A stretch of DNA of 41,145 nt from positions 1 through 41,145 of the forward strand of contig CALDOZ010000024.1 of the NCBI GenBank assembly GCA_937912025.1, in the 5' to 3' direction. Under the pieces are notes generated by a model. The model searched no databases. It was not told where the DNA came from and saw only the letters and a program-made list of their open reading frames with translations. A program made the translations under genes and the position numbers. The number at the start of each line of letters is the position of its first letter. Position 1 is the stretch's first letter. Positions 31,493-40,734 of this stretch are shown piece by piece. Origin of the DNA: an uncultured Clostridia bacterium. GTDB taxonomy: Bacteria > Bacillota > Clostridia > Christensenellales > Borkfalkiaceae.

Positions 31493-34400
31493 ATGCGTAA
31501 TTTACAAACAGTAAAATGCGGTAACGTGGAAAGAAAGACTTTTGCAAAAATTTCAGAAGTTCAACCTATGCCTTATCTCGTAGAAGTCCAAAAAGATTCT
31601 TACGACGCTTTCATTAGTGAAGGTATTGGTGAAGTGTTTGAAGATTTTTCGCCCATTACCGATATGGCAGACCGTTATGAACTTTATTTTCTCGACTATA
31701 ACCTTAACGGTAAACCAAAATATACTGAAAAAGAATGTAGGGAAAGAGACGTTACTTACGCCGTTCCGCTTGAAGTTAACGTAAGCCTTCATAATAAAGT
31801 GACGGGTGAAGTTATCAATCAATGCGTGTTCATGGGCGATTTACCAAAAATGACTAATAGCGGTTCGTTTATCATAAACGGCGCTGAACGTGTAGTCGTT
31901 TCTCAACTCGTTCGTTCACCGGGCGTGTATAACGTATACTCGCAAGATAAAACCGGTAAAAAACTTTACGCTACCACCGTTATGCCTAACCGTGGCGCTT
32001 GGCTCGACTTTGAACTCGATTCGCAAGACGTTTTATGGGTTCACGTTGACAAAGCGCGTAAGGTATTAGCAACTACGTTCTTGCGCGCCCTTGGTTTCGG
32101 CACGAATGAATTGATTTTAAACGTATTTGGCAACAATAAAGTTATTCTTGCTACTCTTGAAAAAGATACTTGCGAAAGCGAAGCGGAAGGCTTATTTGAA
32201 GTTTATAGACGTTTAAGACCGGGCGATATGCCGAGTGAAGAGGCTGTTAAACAACACCTTAAAAACACTCTTTTCGACGTGAAGAGATACGACTTAGCAA
32301 GAGTTGGTAGATATAAATACAATAAGCGTCTTTGCTTATCTAACAGAATAGTTGGTTGCACGCTTGATACCGATATCGTTAACGACGATGGCGAGATTAT
32401 TGCTCAAGCAGGCGAAGTTGTAGATAAAATTCTTGCTAAAGCAATTCAAAACTCGGGTATTTCCGCTGTTGAAGTTAGAGATGCTGACGGTACAAGCCAT
32501 ACCGTAATTTCTAACGGCGTTGTAGACTTTACTGAAGTTACAGGCGCTCCTTATAGACCGTTTGGTTTAATTGAAACGGTATATTATCCAAACCTTAAGT
32601 TCTCTTACGAAATTGCCGAAATGTGTAAGACGATGTCCGTTGAAGATATTGCAGAACTTAAAAAGAGTCAAATTAACGACCTTTACTATTTTGAAGAAAT
32701 TTCGGCTGAACGTCTTGCAGAAGAAAAACCTGAAGACAAGAAGAATGAAGAAATTAGAAAATATATTCGCATTAAATTCGTAGAGGCGTGCAAACTTTTC
32801 CACGAAATTATTAGCGAAGGCAATATTCCTTCTAAACTTTCTGCTGAAACTAAGAAAGTTTTAAAACCAATTATTGAAAAACTCAACCACAAACACGTTA
32901 CCGTTGACGATATCGTTGCGTCTGTTTCTATCAATACCGACCTTAATTACAACATTGGTACTATTGATAATATCGACCACCTTGGTAACCGTCGCGTAAG
33001 AAGTGTTGGTGAACTTTTACAAAATCAATTTAGAATTGGTATTAACAGACTTGAAAGAGTTATTAAAGAGCGTATGAATACGCAAGACCCTAAAGACGTA
33101 ACTCCACGCGGACTTATTAACGTACGCCCTGTAAGTTCGGCTATTAGAGAGTTCTTCGGCTCGTCGCAACTTTCTCAATTCATGGATCAAACTAACCCGA
33201 TTGCAGAACTTACTCACAAGCGTAAACTTTCAGCGTTAGGTCCTGGCGGTCTTAATAGAGAAAGAGCAACGTTCGAAGTTCGTGACGTTCACTATACTCA
33301 TTACGGAAGAATGTGTCCTATCGAAACGCCGGAAGGTCAAAATATCGGTCTTATTACGTCACTTTCTTCTTATGCTAAAATTAACGAATTCGGCTTTATT
33401 GAGTCGGCTTATAGAAGGGTGGAAAACGGAGTTGTTACTACCGTTGTTGACTATCTTACCGCCGACGAAGAAGACGAGTTTACAGTTGCTCAAGCAAACG
33501 AACCGCTTGATAATAACGGACGTTTTATCAACGAGCGTATTACTTGTAGAAGAAGAGAAGAAGTGCTTGAAGTACTTGCTAGCGAAGTTGATTATATGGA
33601 CGTATCTCCAAAACAACTCGTATCAGTTGCAACGGCGCTTATTCCTTTCCTTGAAAATAGCGATACGAACCGCGCGCTCATGGGTTCGAACATGCAACGT
33701 CAAGCAGTTCCACTTTTAAGACCTGAAAACGCAATCGTAGGTACTGGTATTGAAGCCAAAATCGCTTACGACTCAGGCGTTATGGTTATCGCTCAAGAAG
33801 ACGGTGAAGTTGTTGCTGTTTCTGGTAGAGAAATAGTAATTAAAGATAACGAAGGTAACGAAAAAGTTTATACTCTTAAGAAATTTGAAAGATCTAACCA
33901 AAGCACTTGTCTTAACCAAAAACCAATTGTAAGCGTTGGTCAAATGGTAAAGAAAGGCGATATTTTAGCCGACGGTCCTGCAACGGCAAACGGTGAACTT
34001 GCCCTTGGTAGAAACATTCTTATCGGTTATATGACTTGGGAAGGTTACAACTACGAAGACGCTATCTTACTTTCTGAAAAACTCGTTCAAGACGATATAT
34101 TCACGTCTATTCACATTGAAAAGCACGAAATAGAAGCTCGTGATACTAAACTTGGTCAAGAAGAAATTACAAGAGATATTCCTAACCTTAGTGAAGACGC
34201 TCTTAAAGACCTTGACGAAGACGGTATTATTAGAATTGGCGCTGAAGTTACAAGCGGTGATATATTAGTAGGTAAAGTTTCGCCAAAAGGTGAAGTTGAA
34301 CTTACCCCTGAAGAAAGACTTTTACGCGCTATTTTCGGTGAAAAGGCGCGTGAAGTTAAAGATACGTCGCTCAAAGTTCCTCACGGTGAAGGCGGTATCG

Positions 34401-35467
34401 TTGTAGACGTTAAAGTGTTTACTAGAGAGAATAAAGACGAACTTGACCCAGGCGTAAGTAAACTCGTTAGAGTTTATATTGCTCAAAAGAGAAAGATTTC
34501 CGTTGGTGACAAGATGGCGGGTCGTTACGGTAATAAGGGCGTTATTTCAAGAATTTTACCTGAAAGCGATATGCCTTTCCTTGCAGACGGTACACCACTT
34601 CAAATAGTTCTTAACCCACTTGGCGTTCCATCTCGTATGAATATCGGTCAAGTACTTGAAGTGCACTTAGGATTAGTATGTAAACAACTCGGATGGAAGA
34701 TTGCTACGCCTGTATTCGACGGCGCAAGCGAAAAAGACATTCGCGAACTTTTACAAGAAAACAACATTGTAAATCCTGACGGCGAAGTTGACGGTAAAAT
34801 TCAACTTTACGACGGACGCACGGGCGAACCTTTTGAAAATAGGGTAACCGTTGGTACAATGTACATGATTAAACTTCACCACCTTGTTGACGATAAAATT
34901 CACGCTCGTTCAACTGGTCCATACTCACTTGTAACTCAACAACCTCTCGGCGGTAAAGCGCAGTTTGGTGGTCAAAGATTTGGTGAAATGGAAGTTTGGG
35001 CGCTTGAAGCATACGGCGCTGCTCACATTCTTCAAGAAATGCTTACCGTTAAGTCTGACGACGTAATGGGTAGACTTAAAACTTACGATGCAATCGTAAA
35101 CGGTGACCATATTAGTGAAGCGGGCATACCTGAATCGTTCAAAGTTTTACTTAAAGAATTACAAGCGTGCGCGCTTGATATGAAAGTTCTTACTGAAAAC
35201 AACGAAGAAATTTCGCTTAAAGAACTTACTGAAGAAACTATTGACGTACCGCGCGTTGATAACAAAAACGTTAAAGACTCTGGCGACGAGTTTGAAATTA
35301 CGTTTGACGACGATATTGGCGACGATATCTTTACGGGTAACGACGACGATATCTTTGGCGACGATCTTGACGATTTTGATACTGACGACGAATTTAAGAG
35401 CGGTGATTTATTCGACGATTTCGACGACGTTGACACGTTTGACGATTTTGACGATGACGATATGTAA
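31493..35467 (+). CDS. rpoB: DNA-directed RNA polymerase beta subunit
   Basis: A 1324-residue core polymerase subunit forming one pincer and half of the active site. Conserved landmarks include NGAERVVVSQLVRSPGVY near the N-terminus, the rifampicin-region sequence GSSQLSQFMDQTNPIAELTHKRKLSALGPGG (no obvious resistance substitution), RDVHYTHYGRMCPIETPEGQNIGLI, GYNYEDAILLSEKL, GDKMAGRYGNKGVIS and the C-terminal GGKAQFGGQRFGEMEVWALEAYGA. AAAGGAG lies before the ATG at 31493. The last 63 residues (1262-1324) are an acidic tail beyond the normal end, about half Asp or Glu with repeated DDF and DDI. It is not preceded by rplJ-rplL; rpoC follows after 14 bases. Confidence 0.98.
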   Translation: MRNLQTVKCGNVERKTFAKISEVQPMPYLVEVQKDSYDAFISEGIGEVFEDFSPITDMADRYELYFLDYNLNGKPKYTEKECRERDVTYAVPLEVNVSLHNKVTGEVINQCVFMGDLPKMTNSGSFIINGAERVVVSQLVRSPGVYNVYSQDKTGKKLYATTVMPNRGAWLDFELDSQDVLWVHVDKARKVLATTFLRALGFGTNELILNVFGNNKVILATLEKDTCESEAEGLFEVYRRLRPGDMPSEEAVKQHLKNTLFDVKRYDLARVGRYKYNKRLCLSNRIVGCTLDTDIVNDDGEIIAQAGEVVDKILAKAIQNSGISAVEVRDADGTSHTVISNGVVDFTEVTGAPYRPFGLIETVYYPNLKFSYEIAEMCKTMSVEDIAELKKSQINDLYYFEEISAERLAEEKPEDKKNEEIRKYIRIKFVEACKLFHEIISEGNIPSKLSAETKKVLKPIIEKLNHKHVTVDDIVASVSINTDLNYNIGTIDNIDHLGNRRVRSVGELLQNQFRIGINRLERVIKERMNTQDPKDVTPRGLINVRPVSSAIREFFGSSQLSQFMDQTNPIAELTHKRKLSALGPGGLNRERATFEVRDVHYTHYGRMCPIETPEGQNIGLITSLSSYAKINEFGFIESAYRRVENGVVTTVVDYLTADEEDEFTVAQANEPLDNNGRFINERITCRRREEVLEVLASEVDYMDVSPKQLVSVATALIPFLENSDTNRALMGSNMQRQAVPLLRPENAIVGTGIEAKIAYDSGVMVIAQEDGEVVAVSGREIVIKDNEGNEKVYTLKKFERSNQSTCLNQKPIVSVGQMVKKGDILADGPATANGELALGRNILIGYMTWEGYNYEDAILLSEKLVQDDIFTSIHIEKHEIEARDTKLGQEEITRDIPNLSEDALKDLDEDGIIRIGAEVTSGDILVGKVSPKGEVELTPEERLLRAIFGEKAREVKDTSLKVPHGEGGIVVDVKVFTRENKDELDPGVSKLVRVYIAQKRKISVGDKMAGRYGNKGVISRILPESDMPFLADGTPLQIVLNPLGVPSRMNIGQVLEVHLGLVCKQLGWKIATPVFDGASEKDIRELLQENNIVNPDGEVDGKIQLYDGRTGEPFENRVTVGTMYMIKLHHLVDDKIHARSTGPYSLVTQQPLGGKAQFGGQRFGEMEVWALEAYGAAHILQEMLTVKSDDVMGRLKTYDAIVNGDHISEAGIPESFKVLLKELQACALDMKVLTENNEEISLKELTEETIDVPRVDNKNVKDSGDEFEITFDDDIGDDIFTGNDDDIFGDDLDDFDTDDEFKSGDLFDDFDDVDTFDDFDDDDM

Positions 35468-35481
35468 GAGAGGTAAATTAA

Positions 35482-38400
35482 ATGTTTGAACTTAACAATT
35501 TCGACTCTATACAAATCGGCGTAGCATCTCCTGAAAAGATTAGACAATGGTCTTACGGCGAGGTGACTAAGCCTGAAACAATAAATTACAGAACTCAAAA
35601 ACCTGAAAGAGACGGTTTGTTCTGTGAAAGAATATTTGGACCTACCAAAGACTATGAATGTCATTGCGGTAAGTACAAAAGAATTAGATACGCAGGCATT
35701 ACTTGTGATAAGTGCGGTGTAGAAATTACTAAATCTAAAGTAAGACGTGAAAGAATGGGTCACATTGAACTTGCTGCTCCCGTTTCTCACATTTGGTACT
35801 TTAAAGGTATTCCTTCAAAAATCGCAATCGTACTTGATATGCCTCCAAAACAACTTGAACCTGTAATATACTTTGCTAACTACGTTGTGTTAGATGTTGG
35901 CGATATCAAGTTGTATCATAAAGAAGATTATATCGAACAAATTGACGATATAACTGAAAGACGTACTATTATAATAAGAAAAGAAGGCGTTGATGATCCT
36001 ATCAACGAATTCGTATTCACTTATAACCCAAGAATTGAATCGCAAAAACAAGAAGCAATCGAAACTGAACGCCTTGTTGACGCTGTTCTTGCTCTTGAAT
36101 ATAAAGACGTTATTACCGACACTCAATACGCTGACGTTAAGAATATTCTCGGCGACGATTGCGGTATTAAAGTTGGTATGGGCGCTGAAGCGATTAAAGA
36201 ACTTTTAATGGCTATCGACCTTGAAAAAGAGGTTGAAGAACTTAAAAATATTATTGCTAACAACCCGTCTAACCAAAAGAAAGTTAAAGCAACTAAACGC
36301 CTTGTTGTAGTTGAAGCGTTTAGACAATCTAATACTCGTCCTGAATGGATGATTTTAGACGTAATCCCTGTAATTCCGCCTGATTTAAGACCAATGGTAC
36401 AACTTGACGGCGGTAGATTTGCAACGAGCGACCTTAACGATTTATACAGAAGAGTTATTACGAGAAATAACCGTCTTCGTAGATTTATTGAACTTAACTC
36501 TCCAGACGTTATTATCCGCGCTGAAAAGAGAATGTTACAAGAAGCGGTTGACGCGCTTATCGATAACGGTAAACACGGCAAAGCGGTAACGGGCGCTGGC
36601 GGTAGAGATTTAAAATCACTTTCTGCGTTCCTTCGCGGTAAACAAGGTCGTTTCCGTATGAACCTTCTTGGTAAACGTGTAGACTATTCTGGTCGTTCGG
36701 TTATCGTAGTAGGTCCTGAACTTAAAATTTATCAATGTGGTTTACCAAAAGAAATGGCAATCGAACTTTTCAAACCATTCGTTATGAAAGAACTCGTTGC
36801 TAACGGTACTTGCCACAACATTAAGAGCGCAAAGCGTACGGTTGAAAGAATGAAACCTTGCGTATGGGATATTCTTGAAGATATTATCAAAGACCATCCT
36901 GTACTTTTAAACCGTGCTCCAACGCTTCACAGACTTTCTATTCAAGCATTCGAGCCTGTACTTATTGAAGGTAGAGCAATTAAACTTCACCCACTCGTTT
37001 GTGGCGCGTTCAATGCCGACTTCGACGGTGACCAAATGGCAGTACACGTTCCATTAAGCGAAGAAGCGCAAGCAGAAGCGCGTTTCCTTATGCTTTCGTC
37101 TAACAATATCTTAAAACTTTCAGACGGTAAGCCTGTTATGTCGCCAACGCAAGATATGGTACTTGGTTGCTACTATCTTACTATTGACAGAAAGAAAGAA
37201 GGTTATTACTACGGCGATAACGCTCAAATAGAATACGTTGAAAGAGACGGTAAATTCTACATTGTAGAATTAAAAGAAAAAGACAAAGCAAAAATTGAAG
37301 TTATCCGTGAAGAATTCGTTGCGTCTAACATAGTAACGAGATTTGACGGAGTAATTGAAAGTTGTACGTTAACTAGCGTTTCAACGGGAAAAGTGGTTGA
37401 AAACGTTAAGAGATATTATCCATCGGTATATATAAGCAAAGAAGAAGCGCTTATGGCATACCAAACTAAACAACTTCACCTTCAAGACGAAATTAAAGTA
37501 CGTCGTACGGTAACTTTACCTAACGGCGAAACGATTACCGGTATTACCAAAACTACTTGTGGTAGAATTATCTTCAACGAAGATATTCCACAAGATATCG
37601 GCTTTGTAAAACGTGAAAAACCAGAAGATTACCTTAAATTTGAAATTAACAAACTCGTAACTAAGGGCGACCTTAAAAAGATTGTTGACGCTTGCTTTAA
37701 GAAAAAATCTTCTAAATGCGCTGCAGATACTCTCGATTATATTAAATCTCTTGGTTATAAATATTCGACGGTTGGCGCTATCACTACTTCAATTTTCGAT
37801 ATGCACGTTCCTGAAGCAAAACAAACTATTCTTGATAAAGCGGCGGATGCTGTTCACGCAATTGAAGGTAAGTTTGAACGTGGTTTCATTACTGATGACG
37901 AAAGATATAAAGCAGTTGTTGACGTATGGACTAAAGCAACGGGTGACGTTACCGTAGAACTTGAAAAAACGCTTGATAAATTCAATCCTATTTGGATGAT
38001 GGCGCACTCAGGCGCGCGTGGTTCTATCGACCAAATTAAGCAACTTTCGGGTATGCGTGGTCTTATGACTAACCCTAACGGTAAAATTATCGAAATCCCA
38101 GTTAAATCGTGTTTCCGTGAAGGTCTTACGGTATTAGAATACTTTACTTCATCTCACGGTGGACGTAAAGGTTTAGCGGATACCGCATTAAAGACGGCGG
38201 ACTCTGGTTACCTTACAAGACGTCTTGTTGACGTATCTCACTCGGTAATAGTAAAAGAAGAAGACTGTTACGCTACTCTTGGTGAAACTCCAAAGGGTAT
38301 GGACGTATCTGCAATCTTAGTTGACGATCCAAGAACTCCTATTGAAGAAAGAAAAGTTATAGAATCGTTAGCGGATAGACTTTCTGGTAGATTTACAACA

Positions 38401-39444
38401 AAAGACGTTATTCACCCAGTTACTGGCGAAGTTATCGTTGCCGGCGACACTATGATTAGCGAAGAAAAGGCTAAAGAAATAGAAAAAGCGGGTATTAAAA
38501 CTGTTAATATTAGAAGCGTATTCCACTGTCGTAGCAAAATCGGCGTTTGCGCTAAGTGTTACGGTAAGAACATGAGTAACCTTTCTCCTGTACAAGTTGG
38601 CGAAGCAGTTGGTACGATTGCCGCTCAATCAATCGGTGAACCTGGTACTCAGCTTACAATGAGAACGTTCCACACCGGTGGTATTGCGTCTACGGGCGAT
38701 ATTACTCAAGGTCTTCCAAGAATAGTTGAACTTTTCGAAGCAAGAAGACCAGCAGGTCAAGCAGTACTTTGTGAAACTAACGGCGTTGTAACTATTATTA
38801 ACAATTCTAAAGACAATCTTAGACACGTTATCGTTGAAGGCGAACGCGGTAAAAAAGATTATCCAATTCCGTTCAGCGCAGAACTTAAAGTACGCGACGG
38901 TGATATCGTAGAACCTGGTACAATATTAACAACCGGTTCAGTTTACCCACAAGAATTGCTTTCAACTAAGGGTGTTAAGGGCGTTCAAGATTACATCTTA
39001 GAACAAGTACAAACCGTATACCGTGGTCAAGGCGTTGATATTAACGATAAACACGTTGAAATCATCGTTAGACAAATGCTTTCTAAAGTATTGGTTCAAG
39101 CAAGTGGGGATACTACTTTCTTACCTGGCGAATACGTTGACGAATACAGAGTTCGTGAAGAAAACAAGCGCGTACTTTCTGAAGGTGGTAAGCCAGCAAT
39201 GGTTGAAAGAATACTTTTAGGTATTACTAAAGCAGCTCTTGCTACTGAAAGTTTCTTATCAGCAGCATCATTCCAAGAAACTACGAGAGTTCTTACCGAC
39301 GCTGCTATTAAGGGTAAAGTTGACCGTCTTGTAGGTCTTAAAGAGAACATCATTATCGGTAAACTTATTCCTGCTGGTACTGGTTCTAAAGAATATAAAA
39401 ATTTATTACCACAAACAGTAAATTCAACCATTGAAAACGTTTGA
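35482..39444 (+). CDS. rpoC: DNA-directed RNA polymerase beta' subunit
   Basis: A 1320-residue subunit that holds the catalytic magnesium. Landmarks: N-terminal zinc finger CHCGKYKRIRYAGITCDKCG (about residues 60-80), LLGKRVDYSGRSVIVVGPEL, the absolutely conserved NADFDGDQMAVHVPLS with three catalytic Asp, the trigger-loop neighbourhood MMAHSGARGSIDQIKQLSGMRGLM, and the second zinc site CRSKIGVCAKCYGKNM. The sequence continues through the C-terminal clamp (GEAVGTIAAQSIGEPGTQLTMRTFHTGG). The length is normal for a Firmicute-type beta'. GAGAGG precedes the start. Its stop codon lies within the -35 box of the next promoter. Confidence 0.98.
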   Translation: MFELNNFDSIQIGVASPEKIRQWSYGEVTKPETINYRTQKPERDGLFCERIFGPTKDYECHCGKYKRIRYAGITCDKCGVEITKSKVRRERMGHIELAAPVSHIWYFKGIPSKIAIVLDMPPKQLEPVIYFANYVVLDVGDIKLYHKEDYIEQIDDITERRTIIIRKEGVDDPINEFVFTYNPRIESQKQEAIETERLVDAVLALEYKDVITDTQYADVKNILGDDCGIKVGMGAEAIKELLMAIDLEKEVEELKNIIANNPSNQKKVKATKRLVVVEAFRQSNTRPEWMILDVIPVIPPDLRPMVQLDGGRFATSDLNDLYRRVITRNNRLRRFIELNSPDVIIRAEKRMLQEAVDALIDNGKHGKAVTGAGGRDLKSLSAFLRGKQGRFRMNLLGKRVDYSGRSVIVVGPELKIYQCGLPKEMAIELFKPFVMKELVANGTCHNIKSAKRTVERMKPCVWDILEDIIKDHPVLLNRAPTLHRLSIQAFEPVLIEGRAIKLHPLVCGAFNADFDGDQMAVHVPLSEEAQAEARFLMLSSNNILKLSDGKPVMSPTQDMVLGCYYLTIDRKKEGYYYGDNAQIEYVERDGKFYIVELKEKDKAKIEVIREEFVASNIVTRFDGVIESCTLTSVSTGKVVENVKRYYPSVYISKEEALMAYQTKQLHLQDEIKVRRTVTLPNGETITGITKTTCGRIIFNEDIPQDIGFVKREKPEDYLKFEINKLVTKGDLKKIVDACFKKKSSKCAADTLDYIKSLGYKYSTVGAITTSIFDMHVPEAKQTILDKAADAVHAIEGKFERGFITDDERYKAVVDVWTKATGDVTVELEKTLDKFNPIWMMAHSGARGSIDQIKQLSGMRGLMTNPNGKIIEIPVKSCFREGLTVLEYFTSSHGGRKGLADTALKTADSGYLTRRLVDVSHSVIVKEEDCYATLGETPKGMDVSAILVDDPRTPIEERKVIESLADRLSGRFTTKDVIHPVTGEVIVAGDTMISEEKAKEIEKAGIKTVNIRSVFHCRSKIGVCAKCYGKNMSNLSPVQVGEAVGTIAAQSIGEPGTQLTMRTFHTGGIASTGDITQGLPRIVELFEARRPAGQAVLCETNGVVTIINNSKDNLRHVIVEGERGKKDYPIPFSAELKVRDGDIVEPGTILTTGSVYPQELLSTKGVKGVQDYILEQVQTVYRGQGVDINDKHVEIIVRQMLSKVLVQASGDTTFLPGEYVDEYRVREENKRVLSEGGKPAMVERILLGITKAALATESFLSAASFQETTRVLTDAAIKGKVDRLVGLKENIIIGKLIPAGTGSKEYKNLLPQTVNSTIENV

Positions 39445-39469
39445 CTTAAACAATAAAAAATGTTAAAAT
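39441..39469 (+). promoter_or_regulatory. Promoter of rpsL overlapping the rpoC stop codon
   Basis: -35 TTGACT (39441-39446) contains the rpoC TGA; 17-base spacer; extended -10 TGT-TAAAAT (39461-39469). Initiation near 39476 would give rpsL a leader of about 135 nt. Confidence 0.75.
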
Positions 39470-39485
39470 AACTAGGTTAGAGCAT

Positions 39486-39531
39486 AAAAAAGTGCATTTC
39501 ACTCAAAAATTGGGTGAAATTGCGCCTTTTT
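39486..39531 (+). terminator. Terminator or attenuator in the rpsL leader
   Basis: GTGCATTTCACTC pairs with GGGTGAAATTGCGC (one bulge, G-U pairs), and five T residues follow at 39527-39531. It comes right after the expected start of the rpsL transcript, so it could end rpoC messages and also act as an attenuator for rpsL. A further GNRA-capped hairpin, TTAAGCG-GGAA-CGCTTAA, lies at 39556-39573. Confidence 0.75.
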
Positions 39532-39610
39532 GTGTTGTAAATTACAATGCTTTCTTTAAGCGGGAACGCTTAACGAATATTTTCCGAAAAAAACAAGGAG
39601 GTAAAAAAGT

Positions 39611-39982
39611 ATGCCAACAATTAACCAGCTTATCAAACAAGGCAGAAGTACAGGTTTAGAAAAGAGTAAATCTCCAATCTTAAACGGTTGCCCACAAAGA
39701 AGAGGCGTTTGTCTTTCAGTTACAACGACTTCTCCTAAAAAGCCTAACTCAGCATTACGTAAAATTGCAAGAGTTCGTTTGACTAATAAGCAAGAAGGTA
39801 CTGTATACATTCCTGGCGAAGGTCACAACCTTCAAGAGCACAGTTCAGTACTCATTCGTGGTGGAAGGGTTAGAGACCTTCCAGGTGTTCGTTATCATAT
39901 TATCCGTGGTACTCTTGATACTGCAGGCGTTGCAAAACGTAAACAATCAAGAAGTAAATACGGCGCTAAGAAGCCTAAATAA
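39611..39982 (+). CDS. rpsL: Ribosomal protein S12 (uS12)
   Basis: A 123-residue protein of the 30S decoding centre. Conserved sequence includes CPQRRGVC, SPKKPNSALRK with Lys43 and Lys44, EGHNLQEHSSVL, GGRVRDLPGVRYH and the basic C-terminus. Numbering matches E. coli exactly. Lys43 is wild type, but position 88 is Arg rather than Lys; substitution of Lys88 by Arg is a known cause of streptomycin resistance. Asp89, the site of methylthiolation by RimO in some bacteria, is kept. AAGGAGG lies before the ATG. It is followed by a 160-nt structured spacer and rpsG. Confidence 0.97.
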   Translation: MPTINQLIKQGRSTGLEKSKSPILNGCPQRRGVCLSVTTTSPKKPNSALRKIARVRLTNKQEGTVYIPGEGHNLQEHSSVLIRGGRVRDLPGVRYHIIRGTLDTAGVAKRKQSRSKYGAKKPK

Positions 39983-40142
39983 GATATAACGAATTAACAA
40001 TTTAACCTACTTGTCGGAAAGTATTCAAAGTATCCCGATTTTGTAGGCAGTATGTTGCGTTTGCAACAGAAGGTTCACCGCTAAGGCGTGTGATAGCTGT
40101 ACAAGGGTTTACCCTTAAAATTTTAAAGGAGGACAAATAATT
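39983..40142 (+). promoter_or_regulatory. Structured rpsL-rpsG intercistronic region
   Basis: The 160-nt spacer folds into at least four local hairpins: CCTAC/GTAGG (40006-40047) with inner TCGG/CCGA; GTTGC-GTTT-GCAAC (40054-40067); TCACCGC/GCG-T-GTGA (40075-40093); AAGGGT-TT-ACCCTT (40103-40116). No T run or promoter is clear. In E. coli the same gap holds the S7 autoregulatory site, so S7 binding is a reasonable guess. AAAGGAGG for rpsG ends it. Confidence 0.55.
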
Positions 40143-40613
40143 ATGCCAAGAAGAGGCAACGTTCCTAAAAGAGACGTGTTACCAGATCCAATTTACGGTA
40201 GTAAAGTTGTAACTAAACTCGTAAACCAAATCATGGTAGACGGTAAAAAAGGAATTGCACAAAGCATCGTTTACGCTGCTTTTGATAAAATGAAAGAAAA
40301 AACCGGTCAAGATGCAATGGAAGTGTTCAATCAAGCAATGAACAACGTAATGCCGGTACTTGAAGTTAAAGCAAGAAGAGTTGGTGGTTCAAACTATCAA
40401 GTTCCTATTGAAATCAGACCTGAAAGAAGACAAACTCTCGCTATCCGTTGGATTGTTATCAATGCAAGAAAGAGAAGCGAAAGAGAAATGGCTGATAAAC
40501 TTGCTAACGAATTACTTGACGCTATGAACAACACAGGTGGTTCGGTTAAGAAGAAAGAAGATACTCATAAAATGGCTGAAGCAAATAAAGCTTTTGCTCA
40601 TTATAGATATTAA
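40143..40613 (+). CDS. rpsG: Ribosomal protein S7 (uS7)
   Basis: A 156-residue 30S head protein that nucleates 3' major domain assembly on 16S rRNA. The N-terminal MPRRGNVPKRDVLPDP, the central LEVKARRVGGSNYQVPIEIRP and RKRSEREMADKLANELLDA match the family throughout, and the length is typical. AAAGGAGG lies before the ATG. It follows rpsL after a structured spacer that may bind S7 itself. A hairpin terminator comes just after its stop, which is unusual because fusA normally continues the operon. Confidence 0.97.
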   Translation: MPRRGNVPKRDVLPDPIYGSKVVTKLVNQIMVDGKKGIAQSIVYAAFDKMKEKTGQDAMEVFNQAMNNVMPVLEVKARRVGGSNYQVPIEIRPERRQTLAIRWIVINARKRSEREMADKLANELLDAMNNTGGSVKKKEDTHKMAEANKAFAHYRY

Positions 40614-40621
40614 ATATACTT

Positions 40622-40660
40622 ACTGTTTTGATTAATCTAATTAATCAAAACAGTTTTATT
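40622..40660 (+). terminator. Terminator after rpsG
   Basis: Perfect 14-bp stem ACTGTTTTGATTAA/TTAATCAAAACAGT with a TCTAA loop and a TTTATT tail. It lies between rpsG and fusA, at the point where base usage changes. Confidence 0.75.
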
Positions 40661-40734
40661 GATTGTACATAATAGATAATATAATAAGTAATAATAAGAG
40701 TAATAAGAATGAATTTTTAATAAGGAGGATAATA

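Noticed and set aside
35083..35790. 235-codon antisense frame across the rpoB-rpoC junction
   Set aside because: Ser-rich shadow of the Asp-rich rpoB tail (GAC/GAT read backwards), overlapping two essential genes and lacking start signals.
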